Origin: an uncultured Serinicoccus sp.
GTDB taxonomy: Bacteria > Actinomycetota > Actinomycetes > Actinomycetales > Dermatophilaceae
Length of the DNA: 64,000 nucleotides
Direction: 5' to 3'
NCBI RefSeq assembly: GCF_947500995.1
Contig: NZ_CANMUA010000001.1
Span: forward strand, 496,001 to 560,000
A program made the position numbers and the translations under genes. The number at the start of each line of letters is the position of its first letter. Within the stretch, counting starts at the first letter, position 1. Shown here piece by piece: positions 41,605-50,865 of this stretch. Under the pieces are notes generated by a model. It did no database searches, was not told where the DNA came from, and saw only the letters and a program-made list of their open reading frames with translations.

Positions 41605-43485
41605 TCAGCCCTCGGCAGCCTCCGACGCCTCGAGCCACTCGAGCTCCAGGGCGTCCTCCTGGGCGACGAGGTCGGCGTCCTGCGCCGTCAACCGGCCCAG
41701 CTCCTCCGGGTCGGTCGCCGCGGCGGCCATCTGCTCGTGCAGCCGCGACTGCTGGGTTTGCAGCCGGTCCAGCGCCTTCTCCACCCTCGCCAGCGTCTTG
41801 CGAGCCTCCCGCACCTGCGCCGGCGAGTATGCCGACGCCCCGGCGACCGGAGCCGCGGCGGACCCGCCGCCGGCAGCACCGGCACCGCCACGCGCGGGCG
41901 CGGCGGACGGCATCCCCGACCCACCGCGGCCGCCCACCCCGCCCCGGGGTCGCTCGCGGCGCAGCCGGAGGTACTCCTCGACCCCACCGGGCAGGTCCCG
42001 CAGGGAGCGGTCCCCGAGCAGCGCCACCTGCCGGTCGGTCATCCGCTCCAGCAGGTAGCGGTCGTGCGAGACGACGAGCAGCGTGCCGGCCCACCCGTCG
42101 AGCACGTCCTCCATCGCGGTGAGGGTGTCGATGTCGAGGTCGTTGGTCGGCTCGTCGAGCAGGAGGACGTTGGGCTCGTCCATGAGCAGCCGGACGAACT
42201 GCAGCCGCCGCCGCTCACCACCGGACAGGTCACCGACCCGCGACTGCTGACGCCCGCCGGAGAAGCCCAGCCGCTTGGCCAGCGAGCTCGCCGAGACCTC
42301 CTTGCCGCCGATGACGGTGAACGAGCGCACCTCGGTGATGGCGTCGATGACGCTCCACCCGGCCACCCGGTCGAGCTCGCGCAGCTCCTGGGTGAGGCAC
42401 GCCATCCGCACCGTCTTGCCCGTCTTGAGCTTGCCGGCGACCAGCGGGTGCTCGCCCTGCAGCACGCGCAGCAGCGTGGACTTGCCGGCGCCGTTGACCC
42501 CCACCACCCCGAACCGGTCCCCCGGCCCGATCCGCCAGGTCACCTCGGTCAGCAGGTCGCGCTCCCCGACCCGGATCGTCGCGCCGAGCAGGTCGAGCAC
42601 GTCCTTGCCGAGCCGGGTCGTCGCGAAGCGCACCAGCTCGACGCTGTCCCGGGGCGGCGGCTCGCCCTCGATGAGCTCGGTCGCGGCGTCGATCCGGAAC
42701 TTCGGCTTGCTCGTCCGCGCCGGCGCCCCGCGGCGCAGCCAGGCCAGCTCCTTGCGGGCGAGGTTGGCGCGGCGCTCCTCGGTCACCCGCGCGATGCGTT
42801 GCCGCTCGACCTTGGCGAGCACGTAGGCGGCGTAGCCCCCCTCGTAGACGTGGACCTCGCCGTCGGACACCTCCCAGGTCAGGGTGGACACGGCGTCGAG
42901 GAACCACCGGTCGTGGGTGACGACCACCAACGCGTTGCCCGGCTGCGGCCTCCGGCCCGAGAGGTATGCCGCCAGCCACGCGACCCCCTCGACGTCCAGG
43001 TGGTTGGTGGGCTCGTCGAGGACGAGCAGGTCCGGGTCAGCCACGAGCAGCGAGGCGAGCGCGAGGCGGCGCCGCTCGCCCCCGGAGAGCGGCCCGACGA
43101 CCGCGTCCCACCCGCCGACGGCCGGCGCGTCGGTGCCGCCCAGCAAGCCCTCGAGCACCTCCCGCACCCGCGCGTCCCCCGCCCACTCGTGCTCGTCCAG
43201 GTCGCCCAGCACGACCTCGCGCACCGTGGCCTCCGGGTCGAGGACGTCGGTCTGGCTGAGCATGCCGACGGTGACGTCACCGGTCCGGATGACCCGGCCG
43301 GCGTCCAGCGTGCGTCGCCCGGTGAGGACCGACAGCAGCGAGGTCTTGCCGCCGCCGTTGCGGCCCACCACCCCGATGCGGTCACCGTCGAGCACCCCGA
43401 CCGACACCTGGTCCAGCAGCACCTGGGTGCCGGCGAGCAGGTGCGCGCGGTCGAGGGTGACGAGGCTGGCGCGCGCGGGCGCCAT
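41605..43485 (-). CDS. ABC-F family ATPase
   Basis: 626 residues with two fused ABC domains and no membrane segments. Domain 1: GRNGGGKTS (Walker A, near 42), LSGGERRR, LDEPTNHLD. Domain 2: GVNGAGKST near 345, LSGGERRRLQFV, LDEPTNDLD. The interdomain linker includes RRGAPARTSKPKFRID, then a Gly/Ala-rich stretch (about 525-560) and a C-terminal coiled coil. The Uup-like C-terminal coiled coil suggests a ribosome- or DNA-associated ABC-F rather than a transporter. Its ATG overlaps the ispE TGA by one base. Substrate role unknown. Confidence 0.92.
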   Translation of the reverse strand: MAPARASLVTLDRAHLLAGTQVLLDQVSVGVLDGDRIGVVGRNGGGKTSLLSVLTGRRTLDAGRVIRTGDVTVGMLSQTDVLDPEATVREVVLGDLDEHEWAGDARVREVLEGLLGGTDAPAVGGWDAVVGPLSGGERRRLALASLLVADPDLLVLDEPTNHLDVEGVAWLAAYLSGRRPQPGNALVVVTHDRWFLDAVSTLTWEVSDGEVHVYEGGYAAYVLAKVERQRIARVTEERRANLARKELAWLRRGAPARTSKPKFRIDAATELIEGEPPPRDSVELVRFATTRLGKDVLDLLGATIRVGERDLLTEVTWRIGPGDRFGVVGVNGAGKSTLLRVLQGEHPLVAGKLKTGKTVRMACLTQELRELDRVAGWSVIDAITEVRSFTVIGGKEVSASSLAKRLGFSGGRQQSRVGDLSGGERRRLQFVRLLMDEPNVLLLDEPTNDLDIDTLTAMEDVLDGWAGTLLVVSHDRYLLERMTDRQVALLGDRSLRDLPGGVEEYLRLRRERPRGGVGGRGGSGMPSAAPARGGAGAAGGGSAAAPVAGASAYSPAQVREARKTLARVEKALDRLQTQQSRLHEQMAAAATDPEELGRLTAQDADLVAQEDALELEWLEASEAAEG

Positions 43486-44498
43486 CAGCCGACCACCGGG
43501 CCCAGCGGCCCGGGGCGGTCGGGGTCGCTGCGCGGGCGGGTCGGCTCGGGGCCCGGGCGGTGGTGGACGATCTGCGCCCCTGGCACCGGACCGACGGCGC
43601 GCACGATGTCGCCGGTCGGCCCGTTGGCCGCCAGCCCGACCGACAGGTCGATGGCCTCCGTCTGCGAGCCGACGAGGAAGGCGACGGTCGGTCCGGACCC
43701 GGACACGAGCGCCCCACGGGCACCCAGGTCCAGCCCGGTGGCCAACGCCTCGGCCAGCGCCGGCTGCAGCGAGACGGCCGCCTCCTGGAGGTCGTTGCGC
43801 AGCGCGTCGGCGACCTCGTCGGTGTCCATGCGCCGCAGCGCGGTCATGAGCGCGCCGGACGGCTCCGGCGCCGGCACCTCGACCCCGGCCTCGGCACGGA
43901 GGCGGTCGCACTCGGCATACACCTCGGGGGTGGACAGCGAGAGCCCCTCCCCCGCCCAGAGCACCCAGTGCAGCTCGCCCCGCGCGAGCACCGGGGTGAT
44001 CTGCTCCCCGCGGCCGCTGCCGATCGCGGTGCCGCCGTGCAGCAGGAACGGGATGTCCGAGCCCAGGCTGGCGGCGACGAGCTCGAGCAGGTCGTTCTCG
44101 AAGTGGTCCAGGCCCCACAGCTCCCGGCAGGCCACGAGCGCCGCGGCGGCGTCGGCGCTGCCGCCGGCCATCCCCCCGGCCACCGGGATGTGCTTGTCGA
44201 TGTCGATGCGCACCGGGTCGACCTTGGCCCGGCGGCCACGGCGCTTGGCCAGGGTCTTGGCCGCGACGAGGGCCAGGTTGCTCTCGTCGGTCGGCACCCG
44301 CTCGCCCCAGGGGCCGGTGACGTGCACCGACCAGCGCTCGGCGGGCTGCACGGTCACGGTGTCGTAGAGGCTCACGGCGTGGTAGATCGTCGACAGCTCG
44401 TGGTAGCCGTCCTCACGCAGCGGCCCGACCGAGAGCCCGAGGTTGATCTTGCCGGGCACCCGGACGGTGACGGAGTGCGCCTGCGTGCCCGTGGTCAT
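43485..44498 (-). CDS. ispE: 4-diphosphocytidyl-2-C-methyl-D-erythritol kinase
   Basis: 337 residues, GHMP kinase. VRVPGKINLGLSVGPLREDG at 12-31 carries the substrate-binding Lys and Asn, and PVAGGMAGGSADAAAALVAC near 107 is the ATP loop. SGSGPTVAFLVG is near 270. It phosphorylates CDP-methylerythritol in the MEP route to isoprenoids. A Pro/Arg-rich tail of about 30 residues is extra. TAGGGT 6 nt before the ATG could serve a leaderless start, though a GTGAGG is also present. It follows rsmA with a 43-bp gap. Confidence 0.95.
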   Translation of the reverse strand: MTTGTQAHSVTVRVPGKINLGLSVGPLREDGYHELSTIYHAVSLYDTVTVQPAERWSVHVTGPWGERVPTDESNLALVAAKTLAKRRGRRAKVDPVRIDIDKHIPVAGGMAGGSADAAAALVACRELWGLDHFENDLLELVAASLGSDIPFLLHGGTAIGSGRGEQITPVLARGELHWVLWAGEGLSLSTPEVYAECDRLRAEAGVEVPAPEPSGALMTALRRMDTDEVADALRNDLQEAAVSLQPALAEALATGLDLGARGALVSGSGPTVAFLVGSQTEAIDLSVGLAANGPTGDIVRAVGPVPGAQIVHHRPGPEPTRPRSDPDRPGPLGPVVG

Positions 44499-44541
44499 GA
44501 CCTCACCCTATGGTGTCGCTCCCCGGGCGGCGCCCCGGGCG

Positions 44542-45456
44542 TCAGCCCGCCGCCCCAGCGTCCTGACCTGCGGCGGCGTCGGCGATGCGGGTGAAGTCCG
44601 CGACGGTCAGCACCTCGCCGCGGGCCCGGGGGTCGACCCCGGCCGAGGTGAGGTGGGCCTCGGCCTGCGCGGCGGAGCCCGCCCACCCGGCGAGCGCCGC
44701 CCGCAGCGTCTTGCGACGCTGGGCGAAGGCGGCGTCGACGACCGCGAAGACCTGCTGGCGGGTCGCCACGGAGGGCGGCGGCTCGCGCCGGACCATGCGC
44801 ACGAGGCCGGAGTCGACGTTGGGCGCCGGCCAGAAGACGTGCCGGCCGATGCGTCCGGCACCGGTGACGTCGGCATACCACGCGGCCTTGACGCTGGGCA
44901 CGCCGTAGACCTTGCTGCCGGGGCGGGCGGCGAGCCGCTCGGCGACCTCCAGCTGGACCATGACGAGCACGCTGCGCAGGGTCGGGACGGTCGCGAGCAG
45001 GTGCAGCACGACCGGGACGGCGACGTTGTAGGGCAGGTTGGCGACCAGGGCGGTCGGCTGCGGGTCGGGCAGCTCGGTGACCCGCAGGGCGTCGGTATGC
45101 CGCACCGTCAGCCGGTCGGCGAGGTCCGGGGCGACGTCGGCCACCGTCTGCGGCAGCTGGGTCGCGAGGGCGGGGTCGATCTCGAGCGCCGTGACGTGCC
45201 GGACCTGCGGCAGCAGCGCCAGGGTCAGCGAGCCCAGGCCGGGGCCGACCTCGAGCACGACGTCCCCCGGCCCGACCCCGGCGGCGCGCACGATGCGGCG
45301 CACCGTGCCCTTGTCGATGACGAAGTTCTGCCCCCAGTGCTTCGTGGGGCGCAGGCCCAGCCGGTCGGCGAGCTCCCGGACCTGCGCGGGCCCGAGGAGC
45401 GCGGCCCCCGGCGGGTCGGTCGGCTCGACGTCGGGGTCCGCACTCACGAACGGCAT
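44542..45456 (-). CDS. rsmA: 16S rRNA dimethyladenosine transferase RsmA (KsgA)
   Basis: 304 residues. [15 protein letters not shown] near 36, SAM motif [13 protein letters not shown] near 68, the catalytic [14 protein letters not shown] near 139 and [10 protein letters not shown] near 211. It dimethylates two adjacent adenosines near the 3' end of 16S rRNA (helix 45). It lies directly downstream of tatD (28 bp), with no resuscitation-promoting-factor gene between, unlike mycobacteria. Part of the tatD-rsmA-ispE-ABC-F leftward unit. Confidence 0.95.
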   Translation of the reverse strand: MPFVSADPDVEPTDPPGAALLGPAQVRELADRLGLRPTKHWGQNFVIDKGTVRRIVRAAGVGPGDVVLEVGPGLGSLTLALLPQVRHVTALEIDPALATQLPQTVADVAPDLADRLTVRHTDALRVTELPDPQPTALVANLPYNVAVPVVLHLLATVPTLRSVLVMVQLEVAERLAARPGSKVYGVPSVKAAWYADVTGAGRIGRHVFWPAPNVDSGLVRMVRREPPPSVATRQQVFAVVDAAFAQRRKTLRAALAGWAGSAAQAEAHLTSAGVDPRARGEVLTVADFTRIADAAAGQDAGAAG

Positions 45457-45484
45457 CCTCCCACGCGCCCGGACGGGTCGACGG

Positions 45485-46330
45485 TCACCAGGGCCCGTAG
45501 ACCGCCTCGCTGGTGGCCGAGAGGGCCTCGCACAGCTGCGGCACCGAGGTGTTGAGGGTGGCGGCCATGGCGCGGACCGTCAGCGGCACGAGGTAGGGCG
45601 CGTTGGCGCGCCCGCGGTGCGGCGTCGGCGTGAGGTAGGGCGCGTCGGTCTCCACGAGCAGGTGCTCCAGCGGGGTGACCGCCAGCGCGTTGCGCAGGCC
45701 CTGCGCGTTCTTGAAGGTCACCGTCCCGGCGAAGGAGAGGTAGTAGCCCCTCCGCACGCACTCCCGGGCCATCTGCATGTCGCCGGAGAAGCAGTGCAGC
45801 ACGGTCTTCTCCGGCGCCCCCTCCTCGGCGAGGATCCGCAGCACGTCGTCGTGGGCGTCGCGGTCATGGATCTGCAGGGCCAGCCCGAGCTCCTTGGCCA
45901 GCGCGATGTGCCGGCGGAAGGCGTGGTGCTGCGCCGCGACGCCCTCGGGCCCGGTGCGGAAGTAGTCCAGCCCGCTCTCGCCGATGACCCGCACGCGCGG
46001 GTGCCGGGCGAGCTCGCCGATCTCGTCGATGACCGCGTCGAGGTCGCCGGCGGCCTCGTGGCCGGGCGCCTCGTTGGGGTGGATCGCGACCCCGCCCAGC
46101 ACGGCGGGGTGCTCGACCGCGACCTGCGCCGTCCACCGGGCGGCGTCGAGGTCGCTGCCGATCTGCACCAGCCGGTCCACCCCCACCGCGCGGGCCTGGG
46201 CCACGACCTCCTCGAGGGGCTGCACGGCGGCGTCGTCCCGGGAGATGTCCAGGTGGCAGTGGTTGTCCACGACGGGGATCGGCAACGGGTCGGGAGCCGG
46301 CGGACGCCCGGCCTCGCGGTCGCCGCTCAT
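45485..46330 (-). CDS. tatD: TatD family metal-dependent hydrolase
   Basis: 281 residues, TIM-barrel amidohydrolase fold. Metal ligands NHCHLD near 22-27, [10 protein letters not shown] near 77, GESGLDYFR near 115, HDRDAHDD near 152, HCFSGD near 177, and [14 protein letters not shown] near 228. TatD enzymes are 3'-5' exonucleases or DNases acting on DNA/RNA ends. The ATG at 46330 is 19 bp from the metG stop, so the two are probably cotranscribed (metG-tatD). Confidence 0.93.
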   Translation of the reverse strand: MSGDREAGRPPAPDPLPIPVVDNHCHLDISRDDAAVQPLEEVVAQARAVGVDRLVQIGSDLDAARWTAQVAVEHPAVLGGVAIHPNEAPGHEAAGDLDAVIDEIGELARHPRVRVIGESGLDYFRTGPEGVAAQHHAFRRHIALAKELGLALQIHDRDAHDDVLRILAEEGAPEKTVLHCFSGDMQMARECVRRGYYLSFAGTVTFKNAQGLRNALAVTPLEHLLVETDAPYLTPTPHRGRANAPYLVPLTVRAMAATLNTSVPQLCEALSATSEAVYGPW

Positions 46331-46349
46331 CGGACGCCGGTGAGCGACG

Positions 46350-48182
46350 TCATACCGCGGCACCTGACGTGTCCTCCACCAGCCCGAGGCGCGCGCGCTC
46401 CTCCTCGACCACCAAGGGGTCGAGCTTGGTGAAGATCGGCGAGGGCTTGGCGACCGGCGCCCCCACCGTGACCGGCCGGTGCTCCCACCGCGGCGCCGTG
46501 GAGTAGTCGCCGGTGATGACCGGGTAGTCCGGCCGCGTCGGGTCGTCGAGGTCCGCGACCGTCTCCAGCCGGGGCATGGGCTGGAAGTCGCCGTCACCGC
46601 CGAGCGCCTGGTGCACCGCGGTCGAGGAGTGCGGCAGGTAGGGCGAGAGGATGGTGTTGAGGTCGACCACCGCCTGCGCCAGGGTATGCAGCACGGTCGC
46701 GAGGCGCTCCCGCTGGTCCTCGCCCTTGAGCTTGAACGGCTCGGTGGTGGAGACGTAGGCGTTGGCCTCGCCGACCAGGCGCATCGCCTCGGCGAGCGCG
46801 GCCTTCTGCTTGTGCGTCGCGATGAGCCGGCCGACGGTGTCGAACCCGGCCGTGACCTGCTGCAGGAGCGCGCGGTCGACGTCCTGCAGCTCGGCCGGCC
46901 GCGGGATCTCCCCGAAGTTCTTGGCGATCATCGAGGCGGTGCGGTTGACGAGGTTGCCCCAGCCGGCGACGAGCTCGGTGTTGGTGCGCTTGACGAACTC
47001 CGGCCAGGAGAAGTCGGAGTCGGCCGTCTCCGGCGCGGCCGCGGAGAGGAAGTAGCGCAGGGCGTCCGGCTGGTAGCGCTCGAGCACGTCGCGGACGTAG
47101 ATGACGACGCCGCGGGAGGTCGAGAACTGCTTGCCCTCCATGGTGAGGAACTCGCTGGAGACCACCTCGGTGGGCAGCGCGAGCTCGCCGAACGGCCCGA
47201 CCTCGCCGCCCCTGCTGCCCCGGCCGTTGTGCGCCAGCAGCTCGGCGGGCCAGATCTGGGAGTGGAAGGTGATGTTGTCCTTGCCCATGAAGTAGTAGGT
47301 CAGCGCGTCGTCGCCGTTCCACCACTCGCGCCAGCGCTCCCCCTGCTCGCCGGGCAGCCGCCGCGCCCACTCGACCGAGGCCGAGAGATAGCCGATGACC
47401 GCGTCGAACCAGACGTAGAGCTTCTTCGTCGGGTTCTCGGCCCAGCCCTCCAGCGGGATGGTGATGCCCCAGTCGATGTCACGGGTGATGGGCCGCGGCC
47501 GGATCTCGGCGAGGATGTTCTGGGAGAAGCGGATGACGTTGGGCCGCCACAGCCCGCTCGCCTCGCGGCCGTCGAGCCACTCGCCGAGGGCCTCGGCGAG
47601 CGCGGGGAGGTCGAGGAAGAAGTGCTCGGTGTCGCGGAACTCCGGCGTCTCGCCGTTGATCTTCGAGCGCGGGTCCTGCAGGTCGGCCGGGTCGAGCTGG
47701 TTGCCGCAGTTGTCGCACTGGTCGCCGCGCGCCTCGGCATACCCGCAGATGGGGCAGGTGCCCTCGATGTAGCGGTCCGGCAGGGTGCGCCCGGTGGACG
47801 GGCTGATCGCCACCTGCTGGGCCTGCTCGAGCAGGTAGCCGTTGCGCCAGCAGGCGAGGAACATCTGCTGGACGACCTCGTCGTGGTTGGCGGTGGTGGT
47901 GCGGGTGTAGAGGTCGTAGGACACCCCCAGCGCCGCGAGGTCGGTGGCGATGAGCGCGTGGTTGGTGTCGATGAACTCCTGCGGGCTCTGCCCGGCCGCG
48001 TCGGCCTGCACGAGGATCGGGGTCCCGTGCTCGTCCGACCCGGACACCATGAGCACGTCGTGACCGGCCATCCGCATGTAGCGGCTGAAGACGTCGGAGG
48101 GGACGCCGAACCCGGCGACGTGGCCGATGTGGCGCGGGCCGTTGGCATACGGCCAGGCGACCGCGGACAGGACATGACTCAT
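46350..48182 (-). CDS. metG: Methionyl-tRNA synthetase
   Basis: 610 residues. The HIGH-like motif is [14 protein letters not shown] (11-24). A zinc knuckle has CPICG and CDNCG (near 143-161). GKQFSTSRG near 344 is the KMSKS equivalent. It has an anticodon-binding helical domain but no C-terminal dimerisation domain. It charges tRNA-Met. TAGACT 8 nt before the ATG with no ribosome site indicates a leaderless mRNA. First gene of the metG-tatD-rsmA-ispE-ABC-F unit. Confidence 0.96.
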   Translation of the reverse strand: MSHVLSAVAWPYANGPRHIGHVAGFGVPSDVFSRYMRMAGHDVLMVSGSDEHGTPILVQADAAGQSPQEFIDTNHALIATDLAALGVSYDLYTRTTTANHDEVVQQMFLACWRNGYLLEQAQQVAISPSTGRTLPDRYIEGTCPICGYAEARGDQCDNCGNQLDPADLQDPRSKINGETPEFRDTEHFFLDLPALAEALGEWLDGREASGLWRPNVIRFSQNILAEIRPRPITRDIDWGITIPLEGWAENPTKKLYVWFDAVIGYLSASVEWARRLPGEQGERWREWWNGDDALTYYFMGKDNITFHSQIWPAELLAHNGRGSRGGEVGPFGELALPTEVVSSEFLTMEGKQFSTSRGVVIYVRDVLERYQPDALRYFLSAAAPETADSDFSWPEFVKRTNTELVAGWGNLVNRTASMIAKNFGEIPRPAELQDVDRALLQQVTAGFDTVGRLIATHKQKAALAEAMRLVGEANAYVSTTEPFKLKGEDQRERLATVLHTLAQAVVDLNTILSPYLPHSSTAVHQALGGDGDFQPMPRLETVADLDDPTRPDYPVITGDYSTAPRWEHRPVTVGAPVAKPSPIFTKLDPLVVEEERARLGLVEDTSGAAV

Positions 48183-48190
48183 GGGTCACC

Positions 48191-48196
48191 AGTCTA
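48191..48196 (-). promoter_or_regulatory. Leaderless-type -10 (TAGACT) of metG
   Basis: TAGACT ends 8 nt before the metG ATG (spacer GGTGACCC). This is a near-consensus actinobacterial -10 at leaderless spacing; no Shine-Dalgarno. No clear -35. Confidence 0.55.
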
Positions 48197-48231
48197 GGTG
48201 CGCCCCGGCGGCCGCCCTCCCCGTCCCGGCG

Positions 48232-48343
48232 TCGGCCCGGGGCGCGGGCGACGATCGGCCCGGGCACGGGCGGCGACCGGCCCGGGGCGCGGGCCGCGAT
48301 CGGCCGGGTCGCGGGCCGCGATCGTTCGGGGCGTGAGCGGCGA
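48232..48343. repeat. Five degenerate 22-23-bp tandem repeats upstream of metG
   Basis: Units of the form TCGGCCCGGGGCGCGGGC-CGA follow each other without spacers (23, 23, 22, 22, 22 bp) and decay towards the right. Very GC-rich, non-coding, between the metG promoter and a hairpin at 48353-48379. The 352-bp gap 48183-48534 also holds an inverted GGAGAAA/TTTCTCC pair (48396-48402, 48422-48428) and one copy of a 26-bp repeat; no gene seen. Confidence 0.7.
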
Positions 48344-48352
48344 TCGTCCTCC

Positions 48353-48379
48353 GTGGCTCACGCAGGCCACGTGAGCCAC
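48353..48379. terminator. Perfect 10-bp hairpin upstream of metG
   Basis: GTGGCTCACG (48353-48362) and CGTGAGCCAC (48370-48379) with a 7-nt loop. It is about 155 nt past the stop of the leftward sigma-partner gene. It may end that transcript before the metG promoter. Confidence 0.5.
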
Positions 48380-48494
48380 ACCCGTCGCAGGATGCGGAGA
48401 AAGTTACCGATGCCGCCGTTATTTCTCCGTCATCCGTGCAGATCCCCGCACGGGGGTGCGCGAGTGACGGCTGGGACCTGCGTGACGTGCCGGA

Positions 48495-48520
48495 GCCCGG
48501 TATGCCGTCGCGCCGCTACT
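48495..48520 (+). repeat. 26-bp direct repeat, left copy
   Basis: Identical over 26 bp to 52812-52837 (begins GCCCGGTATGCCGTCG, ends CGCCGCTACT). It lies 14 nt past the stop of the left sigma-partner gene. The pair brackets both sigma modules. Confidence 0.85.
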
Positions 48521-48534
48521 ACCGCCCCGCCGCC

Positions 48535-50307
48535 TCAGGGCGTCGGCGCGTCGGTGAACGGCAGGTCGACGCTTCCGTCACCGTCGGTGTCGAGACCGGC
48601 GAAGGCGTCCCGCAGGTCGCCACGGCCGGGTACCTGCACGGGGAGTGACCACCATCGGACGCCTCCGCTCTCGGTGACCTCCCCGAGCGGTTGTTGCACG
48701 GTGAGGCTGTCGTCCGCGGGCACGAGCACCGGGTCCGCGGCGCCCTCCGGCAGCCGGGCGACGAGGCTCCACATGTCGTCCTCGGTCCGCGTCGCCCGGA
48801 GGCCGGGGCCGTCCACCACGACAGGACTCTCGGCGTCAGCCCAAACCGCCCAGAGCTCCACCCCCACCGCGGCTGAGACCTGCACCCCGCCGAGATCTGG
48901 CAGCGCGGGATCGCTCGGACTGCCGCCCAGCACCCGGACGGTCGGCTCGTCCGCGAGGGGGTCCACCGTCAGTGCGCCCACCAGCTCCTCCCCGTCCAGG
49001 TCGAGCCTCAGGGCCGGAAGCAGGTCGTCGGCCAGCTCGAGCTCACCCTCGTCCGTGACGAGCTGCGGAGCCACCGACACCGGCCTGGCGTCCATCGAGG
49101 TCCACCGAACCACGGGGTGCAGGTCGGCCGTCGGCTGCGTCTCGGTCGTGTCCGACACCAGCACGACGCCACCGTCGAGATCACGCCAGGCCCACAGACC
49201 GTCACCGACATCGGGGATCTCCTGCAGCCGCCTACCGTCACGGGAGGCCCACACGTCCGCACCGGAACGGTGGAGGTCGATACCCCCCAGCCCGGCCGGG
49301 TCGACCGTGCCCGCATCCCGATCCCGCCAGCTCTCTCCGTCGACGGACCACTGCAGGTCCGGTGCGTACTGCGACCCCTCGCCGACCTCGGAGTACTCCC
49401 GCGCGGCGAGGGCGTACGTGCTGTCCCCCAGAGCCACGGTGTCGACAACCGGCTCGCCGGACAGGTGCTGCCCCGGCGCCGTGCTGACCAGCCGTGCCCT
49501 CGTGGCCTCCTGGGGCAGCCGGGCCAGCACCCACTCCACCGATCCTCCTCCGCGCCACCAGGGCCGCGGTTGGTCGCCGACGACCGACCACCCCGGGTCC
49601 AGGATCGTCACTCCCTGGTCGAGCACACCCGCAAGCCCACGATCCTCCAGCCAGAAGACGCGCTTCCGCACCGGCCCGTCCTCGACCATCCTCGTCTCCA
49701 CCACCTGTCCGCTCGCGGTCCACACGCTGCGCGAGTCACTGAAGAGCAGGTCTCGCGGCGGCCGGTCGGGCTCGGGCAGCACGGCATACCAGAGGTCGTC
49801 GTCGCTGCGCGCCGGCCCCATCTCACCGGAGTCCTCCTGCACCGGCACCACCTCGACGGAGTCCACCCCCGCCGGCTGGTCCCAGACCAGCACGGTGACC
49901 TCGCTCCCGACGAAGGCCTGGGCTCCGAAGCTCGTCCGCTGCCCGACGACGCTCTCTTCCCGCCCGTCCACGACGAGCGTGGCCGTCGGTCCGGCCGGTG
50001 TCCGGGTCACCACCGCGGAGGACACACCCCCCTCGGAAGTACGGTCCAGCAGCGTCAGGGTCTCGCCGTCGTCGATCTCCCAGGTCAAGGAGGCAGGCGA
50101 GACCTCCGGGGGCCCGAGCGGACCTGCTCCCAGTCCGGCCCACAGGATGCCGGCCAGCGCCAGTCCCCCGACGGCCGAGCCCACACCGACGGCCCGTCGC
50201 CGTCGCACCCGCGTGCGGCCAGCCATCACCATCTGCTCACCCGTCACCCGCGCCCCGGGTGCGTCGCGCACCGCGCGTTCCAGCAGGGTGCTCAGCTCCT
50301 CAGACAT
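48535..50307 (-). CDS. Membrane-anchored partner of SigE-family sigma factor (module 1)
   Basis: 590 residues. A short cytoplasmic N-terminus (1-~38, SEELSTLLERAVRDAPGARV) is followed by one transmembrane helix (about 40-62, GSAVGGLALAGILWAGL). The ~520-residue external domain is acidic, Trp/Gly-rich and beta-rich with repeated segments (WSVDGESWRDRDAG; LQEIPDVGDGLWAWRD), reminiscent of a beta-propeller, and ends DTDGDGSVDLPFT, an EF-hand-like Asp loop. The 8-nt overlap with the sigma gene argues for coupled synthesis and an anti-sigma or sensor role (inference; no classical zinc anti-sigma motif is seen). Same plan as the gene at 50866-52272. Confidence 0.72.
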   Translation of the reverse strand: MSEELSTLLERAVRDAPGARVTGEQMVMAGRTRVRRRRAVGVGSAVGGLALAGILWAGLGAGPLGPPEVSPASLTWEIDDGETLTLLDRTSEGGVSSAVVTRTPAGPTATLVVDGREESVVGQRTSFGAQAFVGSEVTVLVWDQPAGVDSVEVVPVQEDSGEMGPARSDDDLWYAVLPEPDRPPRDLLFSDSRSVWTASGQVVETRMVEDGPVRKRVFWLEDRGLAGVLDQGVTILDPGWSVVGDQPRPWWRGGGSVEWVLARLPQEATRARLVSTAPGQHLSGEPVVDTVALGDSTYALAAREYSEVGEGSQYAPDLQWSVDGESWRDRDAGTVDPAGLGGIDLHRSGADVWASRDGRRLQEIPDVGDGLWAWRDLDGGVVLVSDTTETQPTADLHPVVRWTSMDARPVSVAPQLVTDEGELELADDLLPALRLDLDGEELVGALTVDPLADEPTVRVLGGSPSDPALPDLGGVQVSAAVGVELWAVWADAESPVVVDGPGLRATRTEDDMWSLVARLPEGAADPVLVPADDSLTVQQPLGEVTESGGVRWWSLPVQVPGRGDLRDAFAGLDTDGDGSVDLPFTDAPTP

Positions 50308-50779
50308 GGCGCTCCTCCCGCAGCAGTGGCCGCAACGCGGCCAGCCCTGCCGACGTGTAGCTCTTGACCGAACCGACGCTCACCCCGAGCGCTGCGGCGG
50401 TGTCCTTCTCCGACTGGTCGAGGTAGTGCCGCAGCACCACGCACTCCCGCTGCCGTGGGGAGAGCTGCTGGAGCGCACGGACCAGGTCCGTGGTGGCCGG
50501 GCCGTCCCGGTATGCCGTCTCCGGCACCTCGTCCGTGATGCGTTCCCGCCTCCCCTTGCGCCACCGGTCGGTGTGGAGGTTCGACATGGTCCGGCGCGCG
50601 TAGGCCAGTGGCCGACCGGACCGGACGCGACGCCACCGCACGTAGAGACGGACGTAGGTCTCCTGCAGCAGGTCCTCGGCGGCGTGCGCGTCGGCGGTCA
50701 GGAGCCAGGCATAGCCGTGCAGCGTCGCCCGGCTGGCGTCGACGAACTCGACGTAGGCCGCCTCCTCGCTGCTGCGCAC
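50300..50779 (-). CDS. SigE-family ECF RNA polymerase sigma factor (module 1)
   Basis: 159 residues. Region 2: VEFVDASRATLHGYAWLLTA and AAEDLLQETYVRLYVRW with the -10 reading helix near 40-65. Region 4: LSPRQRECVVLRHYLDQSEK then AAALGVSVGSVKSYTSAGLA for -35 recognition. It belongs to the actinobacterial 'SigE family' of small ECF factors that are paired with membrane proteins. GTG start with GAGGAG about 10 nt upstream. A 10-bp motif at 50821-50830 is shared with the promoter region of the second sigma gene. Confidence 0.9.
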   Translation of the reverse strand: MRSSEEAAYVEFVDASRATLHGYAWLLTADAHAAEDLLQETYVRLYVRWRRVRSGRPLAYARRTMSNLHTDRWRKGRRERITDEVPETAYRDGPATTDLVRALQQLSPRQRECVVLRHYLDQSEKDTAAALGVSVGSVKSYTSAGLAALRPLLREERHV

Positions 50780-50820
50780 GCGTCACTCTCCTCGCCGGTC
50801 TGGTCCAGTGTCGTGTCGGT

Positions 50821-50830
50821 AACGGGCCGG
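50821..50830 (-). promoter_or_regulatory. Shared CCGGCCCGTT element upstream of sigma module 1
   Basis: On the minus strand CCGGCCCGTT-N8-GACA, 41 nt before the sigma GTG. The same word with the same N8-GACA spacing is upstream of sigma module 2. A candidate autoregulated ECF promoter element. Confidence 0.5.
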
Positions 50831-50865
50831 GGACCGGAAAGGTTGGGGCTTGGGCATGGCGACGC

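Noticed and set aside
41575-44367. Rightward 930-codon open frame
   Set aside because: Antisense to the ABC-F and ispE genes, which carry intact motifs; translation is low-complexity His/Gln/Pro/Arg-rich.
48232-48343. Degenerate array as CRISPR or origin iterons
   Set aside because: No spacers, units decay progressively, no dnaA or rep gene and no AT-rich unwinding region nearby.
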